This document shows, piece after piece, positions 12,170 through 23,474 of a stretch of DNA of 64,000 nucleotides. Position 1 is the stretch's first letter, and each line of letters begins with the position of its first letter. The notes beneath the pieces are model-generated. The model worked only from the letters and a program-made list of their open reading frames with translations, was not told the origin of the DNA and did not search any database. Source of the stretch: Escherichia coli DSM 30083 = JCM 1649 = ATCC 11775 (GTDB lineage: Bacteria > Pseudomonadota > Gammaproteobacteria > Enterobacterales > Enterobacteriaceae); the NCBI RefSeq assembly GCF_003697165.2, contig NZ_CP033092.2, positions 3,906,001-3,970,000 on the forward strand. Direction: 5' to 3'. A program made the translations under genes and the position numbers.

Positions 12170-12628
12170 TTATAGAGACAAGTCCTGCAGTCGCTCCGAT
12201 AAGTCTCCGGTAGCCAACTGCTCTGCGTCGATATCTTCCTTGACCTGTTGATGCCAGGTTGTTTCATCCCACAGCTCAAACTTGTTGAACTGTCCAACCA
12301 GCATCACTTCTTTTGTCAGCCCGGCATGTTGCCGCAGTACTGGCGCGATTAACAATCGACCTGCGCCATCCATCTGACATTCGCTGGCATGACCTAACAG
12401 TAGGCGCTGCACACGGCGCTCAACCGGGTTCATGCTCGACAGACGCGATAATTTTTGCTCGATAATTTCCCATTCAGGCAGGGGGTAAAGCAGCAGGCAC
12501 GGGTGATGAATGTCAATGGTGCAAACCATTTGACCGGCAGCGTTCTCAAGCAGCTGTTCCCGATAACGGGTAGGCACTGATAAGCGCCCTTTGCTGTCGA
12601 GATTGACTAACGTTGCTCCCCGGAACAT
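12170..12628 (-). CDS. mraZ: Transcriptional regulator MraZ
   Basis: MraZ is a ring-forming DNA-binding protein with two tandem SpoVT/AbrB-like halves, and it represses the dcw operon from its own promoter. With the ATG at 12628 it has 152 residues and begins [16 protein letters not shown]. Each half carries the conserved D-x-K/G-x-GR-L motif (DSKGRLSVP and [10 protein letters not shown]). Three TGGGN repeats in the 45 bases upstream match its known operator. A longer in-frame start (to 12664) would run into that operator, so I rejected it. Confidence 0.96.
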
Positions 12629-12646
12629 GCCAGCCTCACCCCTTAT

Positions 12647-12671
12647 TCCCACTTTGCCCCACAATTTCCCA
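12647..12671 (-). promoter_or_regulatory. MraZ operator: three TGGGN repeats
   Basis: On the minus strand, TGGGA, TGGGG and TGGGA occur at exact 10-bp steps (12667-12671, 12657-12661, 12647-12651) between the Pmra promoter and mraZ. Direct TGGGN repeats with 5-bp spacers are the known MraZ-binding pattern, so this is the autoregulatory site that sets expression of the whole cell-wall and division cluster. One helical turn per repeat fits the MraZ ring binding one face of the DNA. Confidence 0.85.
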
Positions 12672-12679
12672 CTGAAAGG

Positions 12680-12709
12680 AGTTTACGGAGCGGAGGAAAA
12701 GCTTGTCAA
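12680..12709 (-). promoter_or_regulatory. Pmra promoter of the dcw cluster
   Basis: On the minus strand a perfect -35 box TTGACA (12709-12704) is followed after 18 bp by TAAACT (12685-12680). This is the position and sequence expected of Pmra, the main promoter driving mraZ through the downstream mur and fts genes. Transcription should begin about seven bases further on, just upstream of the TGGGN repeats. Confidence 0.85.
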
Positions 12710-13229
12710 GCCAGTCACAAGGCATACCGAGGTAAAAAACCCGATGTTTACGGCTAATATCAGCGTTGTTTATTTTACGTCCAACGTGCGAAGCAAATTA
12801 ACGTTATGAATAGCTGTAAGAAAAAATCCCTCATCGTCATCACCGTTTTAAAATGACTCACTATTTTCCACAGCAAATATAAAGTGTCAGTTTGCGACGC
12901 GAGCGGCATTTTAGGACATATCTTCTCTGGTTAACAGTCCCTGTTGCGTCTGTGTGGCGCTTGATGCCAGCAGGTTTGCGCAAAAACAAAGAAAAGTGTT
13001 TGTTAAATCGGCAATTCATCTCTGCATGTAACAAAATAATGCAAAAACGCGCTGTCAATATCATTTAATTATTGTGAATTTCAGCAGGTGAGTTAATTAA
13101 CGGGCGGGTTTAAAAGCATTTATCAATAATAGCCAGGAATAGTCTTATTTACTTTAAGGATATTGATGTCCATTCCCGTACTCAACGCGCCAGAGAGAAA
13201 TTCACCTGGCGCGTACTTTTGTTCGCGGC
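12710..13229. other. Intergenic region between cra and mraZ
   Basis: No credible gene is visible in these 520 bases; the longest open frame (12861-13064, minus) has no good ribosome-binding site and an odd composition. The only clear structure is a perfect 9-bp inverted repeat, 13185-13193 with 13206-13214 (ACGCGCCAG/CTGGCGCGT), lying just past the cra stop. It probably marks the end of the cra transcript, though no long U-run follows on the minus strand. Confidence 0.5.
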
Positions 13230-14234
13230 TTAGCTACGGCTGAGCACGCCGCGGCGATAGAGATTACGTTTAATGCGCGTTAAACCAGGTTTTGGCTTAC
13301 GCGGTTCATCGAGGCTCGCCAGGACAATCTCCAGCACACGTTCTGCGACATCGCGGTGACGTTGAGCCACTGCCAGCACCGGGCACTGTAAGAAGTCGAG
13401 CAGTTCGTTATCGCCAAAGGTGGCAATTGCCAGGTCAGAAGGCAGTTTGCCGTCGCGACGTAGCGTGACATCCATCACCCCTTGCAACAGCGCAAACGAC
13501 GTTGTGAACAGCGCCTGCGGCATCGGATGCGTTTCCAGCCATTTTTCGAATAACTGGGCAGCTGCCTCCCGCTCATAGCTGTTGGCATAAAGGAAATGCA
13601 CTTCGCGCGGATCATCTTTCCAGGCAGTACGGAAGCCTTGTTCACGCAGGAAGCTGACAGAAAGCTCCGGCAGCGCGCCAAGATAAAGCACCGTCTCGGC
13701 GGGAAACTTACGTAACTCTTCCGCCAGCATTTCGGCATCATCCTGATCGGCACCAACCACGCTGGTGAAGTGTTCACGATCGAGGGCGCGGTCCAGCGCG
13801 ACAATCGGGAACGGGTCGTTAGCCCAGCGTTGATAAAAAGGATGCTCAGGTGGCAACGACGTCGAAACAATAATGGCATCAACCTGACGCTGTAAAAGGT
13901 GCTCAATGCAGCGCATTTCGTTGTCGGGCTGATCTTCCGAGCAGGCAATCAGCAGTTGATAACCCCGTTGCCGCGCCTGGCGTTCAAGATAGTTAGCGAT
14001 GCGGGTATAGCTGGTGTTCTCCAGATCGGGGATCACAAGACCAATAGAACGTGTGCGTCCAGCACGAAGCCCAGCTGCCACGGCGTTCGGGTGGTAATTG
14101 TGCTCACGCACCACAGCCATGACTTTTTCAACGGTTTTGTCGCTCACACGGTATTGCTTCGCTTTGCCGTTAATAACATAGCTTGCAGTGGTCCGCGACA
14201 CTCCCGCCAGCCGAGCGATTTCATCCAGTTTCAC
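13230..14234 (-). CDS. cra: Catabolite repressor/activator Cra (FruR)
   Basis: Cra is a LacI-family regulator that represses glycolytic and activates gluconeogenic genes and is released from DNA by fructose 1-phosphate (and probably fructose 1,6-bisphosphate). It has 334 residues. The N-terminal helix-turn-helix (MKLDEIARLAGVSRTTAS) and hinge are typical, followed by a periplasmic-binding-protein-like effector domain. It is monocistronic, with the small leader ORF fruL upstream and ilvH beyond that in the same direction. An ilvH-proximal hairpin separates the two units. Confidence 0.97.
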   Translation of the reverse strand: MKLDEIARLAGVSRTTASYVINGKAKQYRVSDKTVEKVMAVVREHNYHPNAVAAGLRAGRTRSIGLVIPDLENTSYTRIANYLERQARQRGYQLLIACSEDQPDNEMRCIEHLLQRQVDAIIVSTSLPPEHPFYQRWANDPFPIVALDRALDREHFTSVVGADQDDAEMLAEELRKFPAETVLYLGALPELSVSFLREQGFRTAWKDDPREVHFLYANSYEREAAAQLFEKWLETHPMPQALFTTSFALLQGVMDVTLRRDGKLPSDLAIATFGDNELLDFLQCPVLAVAQRHRDVAERVLEIVLASLDEPRKPKPGLTRIKRNLYRRGVLSRS

Positions 14235-14315
14235 AATTGCCCCTTGCGTAAAATGTAAAAACCATAGCCATTGTACTGGTATGGATTAAATTCATTAACA
14301 TCTAAGCGCAGAAAA

Positions 14316-14402
14316 TTAACTGCGGCAACTGCTTTTATTCCAGGTTCCCACTGATTTCGCAAAAAAAGCCCAACGTGACATGTTGGGCTGCAAATTGCGC
14401 AT
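14316..14402 (-). CDS. fruL: fruL leader peptide
   Basis: This short frame of 28 codons ([19 protein letters not shown] and nine more residues) matches the known FruL leader peptide upstream of cra. It starts 11 bases after the ilvH stop and ends 82 bases before cra. The codons for its residues 5-14 coincide with a strong hairpin followed by seven U residues. The peptide is therefore translated through an apparent intrinsic terminator, an arrangement reminiscent of translation-controlled attenuation. Confidence 0.8.
14361..14389 (-). terminator. Intrinsic terminator after ilvIH, inside fruL
   Basis: On the minus strand AGCCCAAC and GTTGGGCT form a stem around a short loop and are followed by TTTTTTT. 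It lies 25 bases after the ilvH stop and is a good Rho-independent terminator for ilvIH. It lies entirely within the fruL reading frame, so translation of fruL could melt it. Confidence 0.8.
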
Positions 14403-14413
14403 TGAGATCATTC

Positions 14414-14905
14414 TCAACGCATTATTTTATCGCCGCGCGAAAGTCCGACCACACCAGAGCGAGCAACTTCCACAATTTTCGCCACATCGCGAATCGATGC
14501 TAAAAATGCATCAAGCTTATCGCTGGTGCCTGCTAATTGAACGGTATAAAGCGAGGGTGTGACATCGATAATTTGCCCACGGAATATTTCCGTATTACGT
14601 TTCACTTCGTCACGCCCGTAACCGCTGGCCTGAATTTTCACCAGCATGATTTCCCGCTCAACGTGCGCGCCCTGCCCCAACTCGCTCACGCGCAAGACAT
14701 CGACCAGCTTGTGTAATTGCTTTTCGATTTGCTCAAGCACTTTTTCATCGCCCACGGTCTGGATGGTCATACGCGATAATGTCGGATCGTCGGTTGGCGC
14801 AACGGTCAGGCTTTCAATGTTGTAGCCACGCTGGGAAAAAAGGCCAATCACGCGGGATAACGCGCCTGATTCATTTTCGAGTAAGACTGATAATATCCGG
14901 CGCAT
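14414..14905 (-). CDS. ilvH: Acetolactate synthase III small subunit IlvH
   Basis: IlvH is the regulatory subunit of acetohydroxyacid synthase III and carries the valine feedback site. It has 163 residues from the ATG at 14905 ([19 protein letters not shown]). The N-terminal ACT domain spans about residues 4-75 and is followed by a C-terminal regulatory domain. It begins two bases after the ilvI stop and is co-transcribed with it. A longer start overlapping ilvI is possible in frame but does not match the family. Confidence 0.97.
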
Positions 14906-14907
14906 AA

Positions 14908-16632
14908 TCAGGTTCTCTCCGTTTTGCTTAACCACATTTCATCCATTCCGCCCCCGCGAATCTGCATCGGGTAGACGTGCTCACTGCCATCGACGGTAAC
15001 ATCAACAAACACCAGGCGATTATTGCGCACCTGTTCCAGCGCCTCGCTAAGTTTGCTTTCCAGTTCTTGCGGATGAGAGATCTGGATCCCGACGTGACCA
15101 TAGGCTTCCGCCAGACGGACGAAGTCTGGTAAGGACTGCATATAAGATTGTGAATGACGGCCGGAATAGATCATGTCCTGCCACTGCTTCACCATCCCCA
15201 GATAGCGGTTATTGAGATTCACCACCAGTACGGGCAACTCATATTGCAACGCGGTAGACAGTTCCTGGATGTTCATCTGAATACTGCCGTCACCAGTGAC
15301 GCAAACCACGGTTTCTTCTGGCAACGCCATTTTGACGCCCAGTGCCGCAGGTAAACCAAAACCCATCGTGCCGAGGCCGCCAGAGTTGATCCAGCGACGC
15401 GGTTTGTCGAATGGATAATAAAGCGCAGCAAACATCTGGTGCTGCCCGACATCGGACGTCACGTAAGCGTCCCCATGAGTCAACCGCCAAAGAGTCTCGA
15501 TCACCGCCTGCGGTTTAATCTTTTCACTGTGAGTGTCATATTTCAGGCACTGACGAGCGCGCCACTGTTCAATCTGCTGCCACCAGTCGCGGATCTCATC
15601 CAGCGGTTGATGGGCGGATTCTTGCGACAGGAGTTCAAGCATTTGTTCTAGGACCTGGCGAGCATCCCCCACAATCGGGATATCAGCAGTCACGGTTTTA
15701 GAAATTGAGGTTGGATCAATATCGATATGCAGAACAGTGGCATTTGGGCAGTACTTTGCCAGATTGTTCGTCGTTCGGTCATCAAAACGTACCCCGACGG
15801 CGAAAATCACATCCGCGTTATGCATCGTCATATTGGCTTCGTAGGTACCGTGCATTCCCAACATGCCCAGTGCCTGGCGATGCGTTGCCGGAAACGCCCC
15901 CAGCCCCATCAAAGAGGAAACAACGGGCAGATTCAACACCTCCACCGCTTCTTTCAACTGCAGATGGCAGCCCGCCGTGATTGCCCCACCGCCTACGTAG
16001 ACAACCGGTTTTTTTGCCGCCACCAGCGTTTGCAGAGCGCGCTTAATTTGCCCTTTATGCCCGGAGGTCGTGGGATTGTAAGAACGCATACTGACCGACT
16101 CCGGCCAGACATAGGGTAATTTGTTCGCCGGATTTAGAATATCTTTCGGTAAATCAACGACCACGGGTCCAGGACGACCACTTGCCGCTAGCCAGAAAGC
16201 CTTTTTCAGCACCTGCGGAATGTCTTCCGTTTGCTTAACCAGAAAACTGTGTTTAACCACCGGGCGAGAAATCCCCACCATGTCGCACTCCTGAAAGGCA
16301 TCATAACCTATCAACGAGGTCGCTACCTGCCCGGAAAGGACAACTAATGGAATGGAATCCATATAAGCGGTGGCAATGCCAGTAATCGCATTGGTCGCCC
16401 CTGGACCCGACGTTACCAGCACGACGCCGACTTCCCCGGTCGCGCGCGCCAGACCATCGGCCATATGCACCGCCGCCTGCTCATGGCGAACTAAAACATG
16501 ATCGATACCACCCACGGTATGCAATGCATCGTAAATATCAAGGACCGCGCCTCCAGGATAACCGAATACTTGTTTAACGCCCTGATCGATAAGCGATCGG
16601 ACGACCATCTCGGCTCCAGACAACATCTCCAT
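14908..16632 (-). CDS. ilvI: Acetolactate synthase III large subunit IlvI
   Basis: IlvI is the catalytic subunit of acetohydroxyacid synthase III. It condenses pyruvate with pyruvate or 2-oxobutyrate in valine, leucine and isoleucine synthesis, using thiamine diphosphate, Mg and FAD. It has 574 residues from the ATG at 16632. The catalytic glutamate stretch RHEQAAVHMADG lies near residue 47, and the ThDP/Mg motif GDGSIQMNIQELSTA lies near residue 430. It forms an operon with ilvH. Expression in E. coli depends on Lrp bound to the AT-rich upstream DNA. Confidence 0.97.
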   Translation of the reverse strand: MEMLSGAEMVVRSLIDQGVKQVFGYPGGAVLDIYDALHTVGGIDHVLVRHEQAAVHMADGLARATGEVGVVLVTSGPGATNAITGIATAYMDSIPLVVLSGQVATSLIGYDAFQECDMVGISRPVVKHSFLVKQTEDIPQVLKKAFWLAASGRPGPVVVDLPKDILNPANKLPYVWPESVSMRSYNPTTSGHKGQIKRALQTLVAAKKPVVYVGGGAITAGCHLQLKEAVEVLNLPVVSSLMGLGAFPATHRQALGMLGMHGTYEANMTMHNADVIFAVGVRFDDRTTNNLAKYCPNATVLHIDIDPTSISKTVTADIPIVGDARQVLEQMLELLSQESAHQPLDEIRDWWQQIEQWRARQCLKYDTHSEKIKPQAVIETLWRLTHGDAYVTSDVGQHQMFAALYYPFDKPRRWINSGGLGTMGFGLPAALGVKMALPEETVVCVTGDGSIQMNIQELSTALQYELPVLVVNLNNRYLGMVKQWQDMIYSGRHSQSYMQSLPDFVRLAEAYGHVGIQISHPQELESKLSEALEQVRNNRLVFVDVTVDGSEHVYPMQIRGGGMDEMWLSKTERT

Positions 16633-16898
16633 GGCCTGCCTCACTGTTTGACGGAAAAAATGTGTAAAACACATTAACCGTCCGATCTTGCTTAAGCAAT
16701 TGGCAGACAGAGACATAAACACGGGGTAATAAGAATAAACAGGAGGAAAGGTGAAAAGAAACGATAAAATCCTCCATTACAGAGGATGAAATTGATAATA
16801 AATCGGCTGAATCCTACAACTTACAGCAATTTCTCTATTTTTTTAATTAATCCTAAAATAGAGAGCACAAACATTCAGAATAAAATTCTACATTCAAT
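16633..16898 (-). promoter_or_regulatory. AT-rich ilvIH control region
   Basis: This non-coding DNA between ilvI and the leuO terminator is distinctly AT-rich, with several A/T runs. In E. coli this segment carries multiple Lrp-binding sites that activate ilvIH and relay to leuO. I can see the composition and position but cannot place individual Lrp sites with confidence by eye. Confidence 0.55.
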
Positions 16899-16944
16899 AA
16901 AAAATGCAGAATAAACCAGACATTGATGTCTGACCTATTCTGCA
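16899..16944 (-). terminator. Intrinsic terminator of leuO
   Basis: Downstream of the leuO stop the minus strand forms a long stem: TGCAGAATA (16944-16936) pairs with TATTCTGCA (16913-16905), with an inner CAGACA/TGTCTG stem. Six U residues follow (16904-16899). This is a strong Rho-independent terminator that insulates ilvIH from leuO. Confidence 0.85.
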
Positions 16945-16949
16945 TTCAG

Positions 16950-17894
16950 TTAGCGTTTGCAAATTGAGACTAATTGCTCTTCCATCCACTGATGGCCTTT
17001 ATCGCGCCCGGCAGCTTCATGCCAGGAGAGATAACAGGTTCTGCTGTTTTGTTTTAACGGCAGCGGTAATACCTGTAACTCTAAGGATTCAGCGAACTCT
17101 TCAGCCAACCAACGCGGCGCAATAGCGACCAGATGCGTTTGCGACACCACGCTAAGTACGCTCATCATTGCCATGCCCTGATACGCGATACTGGCTTGCT
17201 TATCTACCGTGTCATACCAGGTTTGACTAAATGATGCGAAACGATCGAGCGAAACCGCAGCGTGTTGTTCGTTATAAACATCATGCTTCAGTAACGGGCC
17301 TTTAATTGTTGGATGATTTTTGCTGGCTACCAACACCATTTCATCTTTAAATAATGGCACACTGGTAAATTCAGGGCGATGGAAGTCTTCATAACTAATC
17401 ACAAACTCCGTTTCCTGATAACGCAGCTGATGTTCAGTGTTCTGATTTAATGAAGACTTGAACATAACATGTATATTTGGCGCAATCTGCTCAATGTGAT
17501 TATAAATCTGCGAGGTCAGAATGCTGTCTAACGGGCTGCAAACACAAAGATGAAATACACGTTCACTGCTCGCGGGTTCAAAACCTGAACCAGGCAATTC
17601 ATTTTGTACTAGTTGCAATGCCTGACGAACTGAGCCAAAAAGTTGAAATGCGCGAGCAGTCGGTTGAATACCACGGCCATAACGAACAAAAAGCTCGTCA
17701 TTAAACATCACCTTCAGGCGTGCAACAGCGTTACTGACCGCAGGTTGCGACATTCCCAGAGCATGAGCGGCACGGGTGATGTTTTGCTCCTGCATCACGG
17801 CATCGAAAACGGTTAATAAGTTGAGATCGACCATGCGTAGCTGTGGCTTGCTTAACTCCGCCGTCTCTGGATGATCTGTTTGTACCTCTGGCAT
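16950..17894 (-). CDS. leuO: LysR-type regulator LeuO
   Basis: LeuO is a LysR-family DNA-binding protein that antagonises H-NS silencing at many loci and acts in the stringent/stationary-phase response. It has 314 residues from MPEVQTDHPETAEL. The winged helix-turn-helix (LNLLTVFDAVMQEQNITRAAHALGMSQPAVS) spans about residues 24-54, and the C-terminal part is a co-inducer-binding fold. An in-frame start 28 codons upstream exists but has poorer family support. It lies divergently from leuLABCD with 657 bases of AT-rich DNA between. Confidence 0.95.
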   Translation of the reverse strand: MPEVQTDHPETAELSKPQLRMVDLNLLTVFDAVMQEQNITRAAHALGMSQPAVSNAVARLKVMFNDELFVRYGRGIQPTARAFQLFGSVRQALQLVQNELPGSGFEPASSERVFHLCVCSPLDSILTSQIYNHIEQIAPNIHVMFKSSLNQNTEHQLRYQETEFVISYEDFHRPEFTSVPLFKDEMVLVASKNHPTIKGPLLKHDVYNEQHAAVSLDRFASFSQTWYDTVDKQASIAYQGMAMMSVLSVVSQTHLVAIAPRWLAEEFAESLELQVLPLPLKQNSRTCYLSWHEAAGRDKGHQWMEEQLVSICKR

Positions 17895-18488
17895 ACTTAA
17901 CTCCACTGTCACACTTAACTCCCTTTCCCTTATTGGAATGCAGAGAAATAATCCTCGAGAATATGATTTATCATGCATATAAAATAAGAAAAAGCAAAAT
18001 GAGTAAAATTAGGAAAACATAAAGATACAGGTTCTGATAAAAACAGAATCCACTGCCGAGCAAAGAGTCATTTACTACAGCATAATAATCCATAATGTTT
18101 TTGTTGCGAAAACAATCTAATCATAACTACCACGAATACTCAATCATCCACAAAATGGATTAAATGTGTTTTTTAATAATTAATTTATATGTTTAATGCA
18201 TTAATTCTTAACATTAATTGATCAATAATATTCAGCAAATGAATATCAAAAAATTCGCAAAACATATAATTCAATACAAATCATCAGGATAGGTTTTGTA
18301 ACGCGTGCATTTTATCCCCCTTTCCCTCGTTGATTAGATGCAAAAAATTATTCTGAAATATGTCAACCGATGAAAAGCATCGGCGGTTAAGCAGAAATTA
18401 ATATCGCTTGTTTTAACCACCGCAGCACAATTAGCTAATTTTACGGATGCCGAACTCACAATGGCGTGACGTTTTTATTGCTTCAGGG
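17895..18488. other. AT-rich DNA between leuO and the leu promoter
   Basis: No gene is visible here. The sequence is very AT-rich, especially 18081-18290, which has repeated TTAAT/ATTAA tracts. That composition is typical of H-NS-bound DNA, and this interval is known in E. coli as the H-NS-silenced, supercoiling-coupled leuO/leu regulatory relay. The leuO promoter must lie near 17950-18100 on the minus strand, but I cannot place its boxes securely. Confidence 0.5.
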
Positions 18489-18517
18489 TTGACATCCGTT
18501 TTTGTATCCAGTAACTC
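18489..18517 (+). promoter_or_regulatory. leuLABCD promoter
   Basis: A perfect TTGACA at 18489-18494 is followed after 17 bp by TAACTC (18512-18517). Transcription from about 18524 would produce the leuL leader and then either stop at the attenuator or enter leuA. The weak -10 box is compatible with the supercoiling sensitivity reported for leu promoters of enteric bacteria. Confidence 0.7.
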
Positions 18518-18551
18518 TAAAAGCATATCGCATTCATCTGGAGCTGATTTA

Positions 18552-18638
18552 ATGACTCACATCGTTCGCTTTATCGGTCTACTACTACTAAACGCATCTT
18601 TTTTGCGCGGTAGACGAGTGAGCGGCATCCAGCATTAA
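18552..18638 (+). CDS. leuL: leu operon leader peptide LeuL
   Basis: This 28-codon leader peptide ([17 protein letters not shown], then [11 protein letters not shown]) contains four consecutive leucine codons, all the rare CTA. Slow decoding when leucyl-tRNA is scarce stalls the ribosome and favours the antiterminator structure, so leuABCD is transcribed. The terminator stem lies 23 bases after its stop. Residue 17 is phenylalanine where I recall serine in K-12; the control leucines are unchanged. Confidence 0.93.
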
Positions 18639-18660
18639 GCCAGCACGCAGTCAAACAAAA

Positions 18661-18687
18661 ACCCGCGCCATTGCGCGGGTTTTTTTA
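18661..18687 (+). terminator. leu operon attenuator terminator
   Basis: ACCCGCGC and GCGCGGGT form a GC-rich stem with a four-base loop, followed by a run of T residues. It sits between leuL and leuA and is the transcription-termination hairpin of leucine attenuation. Confidence 0.92.
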
Positions 18688-18729
18688 TGCCCGAAGCGAG
18701 GCGCTCAAAAAGAGACAAGGACCCAAACC

Positions 18730-20301
18730 ATGAGCCAGCAAGTCATTATTTTCGATACCACATTGCGCGACGGTGAACAGGCGTTACAGGCAAGCTTGAG
18801 TGTGAAAGAAAAACTGCAAATTGCGCTGGCCCTTGAGCGTATGGGTGTTGACGTTATGGAAGTCGGTTTCCCCGTCTCTTCGCCGGGTGATTTTGAATCA
18901 GTGCAGACCATCGCTCGCCAGGTTAAAAACAGCCGTGTATGCGCGTTAGCTCGCTGCGTGGAAAAAGATATTGACGTGGCAGCCGAATCCCTGAAAGTCG
19001 CCGAAGCCTTCCGTATTCATACCTTTATTGCCACTTCGCCAATGCACATCGCCACCAAGCTGCGCAGCACGCTGGACGAAGTGATCGAACGCGCTATCTA
19101 TATGGTGAAACGCGCCCGTAATTACACCGATGATGTTGAATTTTCTTGCGAAGATGCCGGACGCACCCCAATTGCCGATCTGGCGCGAGTGGTCGAAGCG
19201 GCGATTAATGCCGGTGCCACCACCATCAACATTCCAGACACCGTGGGCTACACCATGCCATTTGAGTTCGCCGGAATCATCAGCGGCCTGTATGAACGCG
19301 TACCCAACATCGACAAAGCCATTATTTCCGTACATACCCACGACGATTTGGGCCTGGCGGTCGGCAACTCACTGGCGGCGGTACATGCCGGAGCACGGCA
19401 GGTAGAAGGCGCAATGAACGGGATCGGCGAGCGTGCCGGTAACTGTTCCCTTGAAGAAGTCATCATGGCGATCAAAGTTCGTAAGGATATTCTCAACGTC
19501 CACACCGCCATCAATCACCAGGAGATATGGCGCACCAGCCAGTTAGTTAGCCAGATTTGTAATATGCCGATCCCGGCAAACAAAGCCATTGTTGGCAGCG
19601 GCGCATTCGCACACTCCTCCGGTATCCACCAGGATGGTGTACTGAAAAACCGCGAAAACTACGAAATCATGACACCAGAATCTATTGGTCTGAACCAAAT
19701 CCAGCTGAATCTGACCTCTCGTTCGGGGCGTGCGGCGGTGAAACATCGCATGGATGAGATGGGATATAAAGAAAGTGAATATAATTTAGACAACCTGTAC
19801 GACGCTTTCCTGAAGCTGGCGGACAAAAAAGGCCAGGTGTTTGATTACGATCTGGAGGCGCTGGCCTTCATCGGTAAGCAGCAAGAAGAGCCGGAGCATT
19901 TCCGTCTGGATTACTTCAGCGTGCAGTCAGGTTCTAACGATATTGCCACTGCCGCCGTCAAACTGGCCTGTGGCGAAGAAGTCAAAGCAGAAGCCGCCAA
20001 CGGTAACGGTCCGGTCGATGCCGTCTACCAGGCGATAAACCGCATCACTGACTATAACGTCGAACTGGTGAAATACAGCCTGACCGCCAAAGGCCACGGT
20101 AAAGATGCGCTGGGTCAGGTGGATATTGTCGCCAACTACAACGGTCGCCGCTTCCACGGCGTCGGCCTGGCCACCGATATTGTCGAGTCCTCCGCCAAAG
20201 CCATGGTGCACGTACTGAACAATATCTGGCGTGCCGCAGAAGTCGAAAAAGAGTTGCAACGCAAAGCTCAACACAACGAAAACAACAAGGAAACCGTGTG
20301 A
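18730..20301 (+). CDS. leuA: 2-isopropylmalate synthase LeuA
   Basis: LeuA condenses acetyl-CoA with 2-oxoisovalerate, the first committed step of leucine synthesis, and is feedback-inhibited by leucine. It has 523 residues. The HMGL-like TIM barrel begins with [14 protein letters not shown] (residues 9-22), and the metal-binding HTHDDLG lies near residue 202. The C-terminal third is the leucine-binding regulatory domain. It is the first structural gene after the attenuator. Its stop TGA shares one base with the leuB ATG. Confidence 0.98.
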
Positions 20302-21392
20302 TGTCGAAGAATTACCATATTGCCGTATTGCCGGGGGACGGTATTGGTCCGGAAGTGATGACCCAGGCGCTGAAAGTGCTGGATGCCGTGCGCAACCGAT
20401 TTGCGATGCGTATCACCACCAGCCATTACGATGTAGGCGGCGCAGCCATTGATAACCACGGACAGCCGCTGCCGCCTGCGACGGTTGAAGGTTGTGAGCA
20501 AGCCGATGCCGTGCTGTTTGGCTCGGTAGGTGGTCCGAAGTGGGAACATTTGCCGCCAGACCAGCAACCAGAACGCGGCGCACTGCTGCCTTTGCGTAAA
20601 CACTTCAAATTATTCAGCAATCTGCGTCCGGCAAAACTGTATCAGGGGCTGGAAGCGTTCTGCCCACTGCGTGCTGACATTGCCGCAAACGGCTTTGACA
20701 TCCTGTGTGTGCGCGAACTGACCGGCGGCATCTATTTCGGTCAGCCAAAAGGCCGCGAAGGTAGCGGACAATATGAAAAAGCGTTTGATACCGAGGTGTA
20801 CCACCGTTTTGAGATCGAGCGTATTGCCCGCATCGCATTTGAATCTGCCCGCAAGCGTCGCCACAAAGTCACCTCAATCGACAAAGCCAACGTGCTGCAA
20901 TCCTCTATTTTATGGCGGGAGATCGTTAACGAGATCGCCACGGAATACCCGGATGTCGAACTGGCGCATATGTACATCGACAACGCCACCATGCAGCTGA
21001 TTAAAGATCCATCACAGTTTGACGTCTTGCTGTGCTCCAACCTGTTTGGCGACATTCTGTCTGATGAGTGCGCAATGATCACTGGCTCAATGGGGATGTT
21101 GCCTTCCGCCAGCCTGAACGAGCAAGGTTTTGGTCTGTATGAACCGGCGGGCGGCTCGGCACCCGATATCGCAGGTAAAAATATCGCCAACCCGATTGCA
21201 CAAATTCTGTCGCTGGCGCTGCTGCTGCGTTACAGCCTGGATGCCGATGATGCGGCTTCCGCCATTGAACGCGCCATTAACCGCGCATTAGAAGAAGGCA
21301 TTCGCACTGGGGATTTAGCCCGTGGCGCTGCCGCCGTTAGTACCGATGAAATGGGCGATATCATTGCCCGCTATGTGGCAGAAGGGGTGTAA
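20301..21392 (+). CDS. leuB: 3-isopropylmalate dehydrogenase LeuB
   Basis: LeuB is an NAD-dependent dehydrogenase that oxidises and decarboxylates 3-isopropylmalate to 2-oxoisocaproate. The protein has 363 residues from [19 protein letters not shown]. The isocitrate/isopropylmalate dehydrogenase signature, including [10 protein letters not shown] near residue 246, is present. I chose the ATG that overlaps the leuA stop (TGATG) over a GTG one codon earlier. leuC begins two bases after its stop. Confidence 0.97.
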
Positions 21393-21394
21393 TC

Positions 21395-23411
<2,017 letters not shown>

Positions 23412-23439
23412 TTTGTACACCGTCCGGCACTCAATCGCC

Positions 23440-23474
23440 AAAAAGAAAAAAGCCAGCAGATAATCACTGCTGGC
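23440..23474 (-). terminator. Rho-independent terminator of SgrS
   Basis: On the minus strand GCCAGCAG and CTGCTGGC form an 8-bp stem with a seven-base loop, followed by a T-rich tail (TTTTTTCTTTTT). A long U tail is needed for Hfq binding of SgrS. On the plus strand the hairpin is not followed by a T-run, so it should not terminate leuABCD efficiently. Confidence 0.9.

Noticed and set aside
12861..13064. Small gene (67 codons) between mraZ and cra
   Set aside because: No ribosome-binding site, no conserved-looking protein, and position in a known non-coding interval.
18447..18551. N-terminal extension of leuL giving a 63-residue protein
   Set aside because: It would begin upstream of the leu promoter, whereas the 28-codon leader fits the known peptide and the attenuator.
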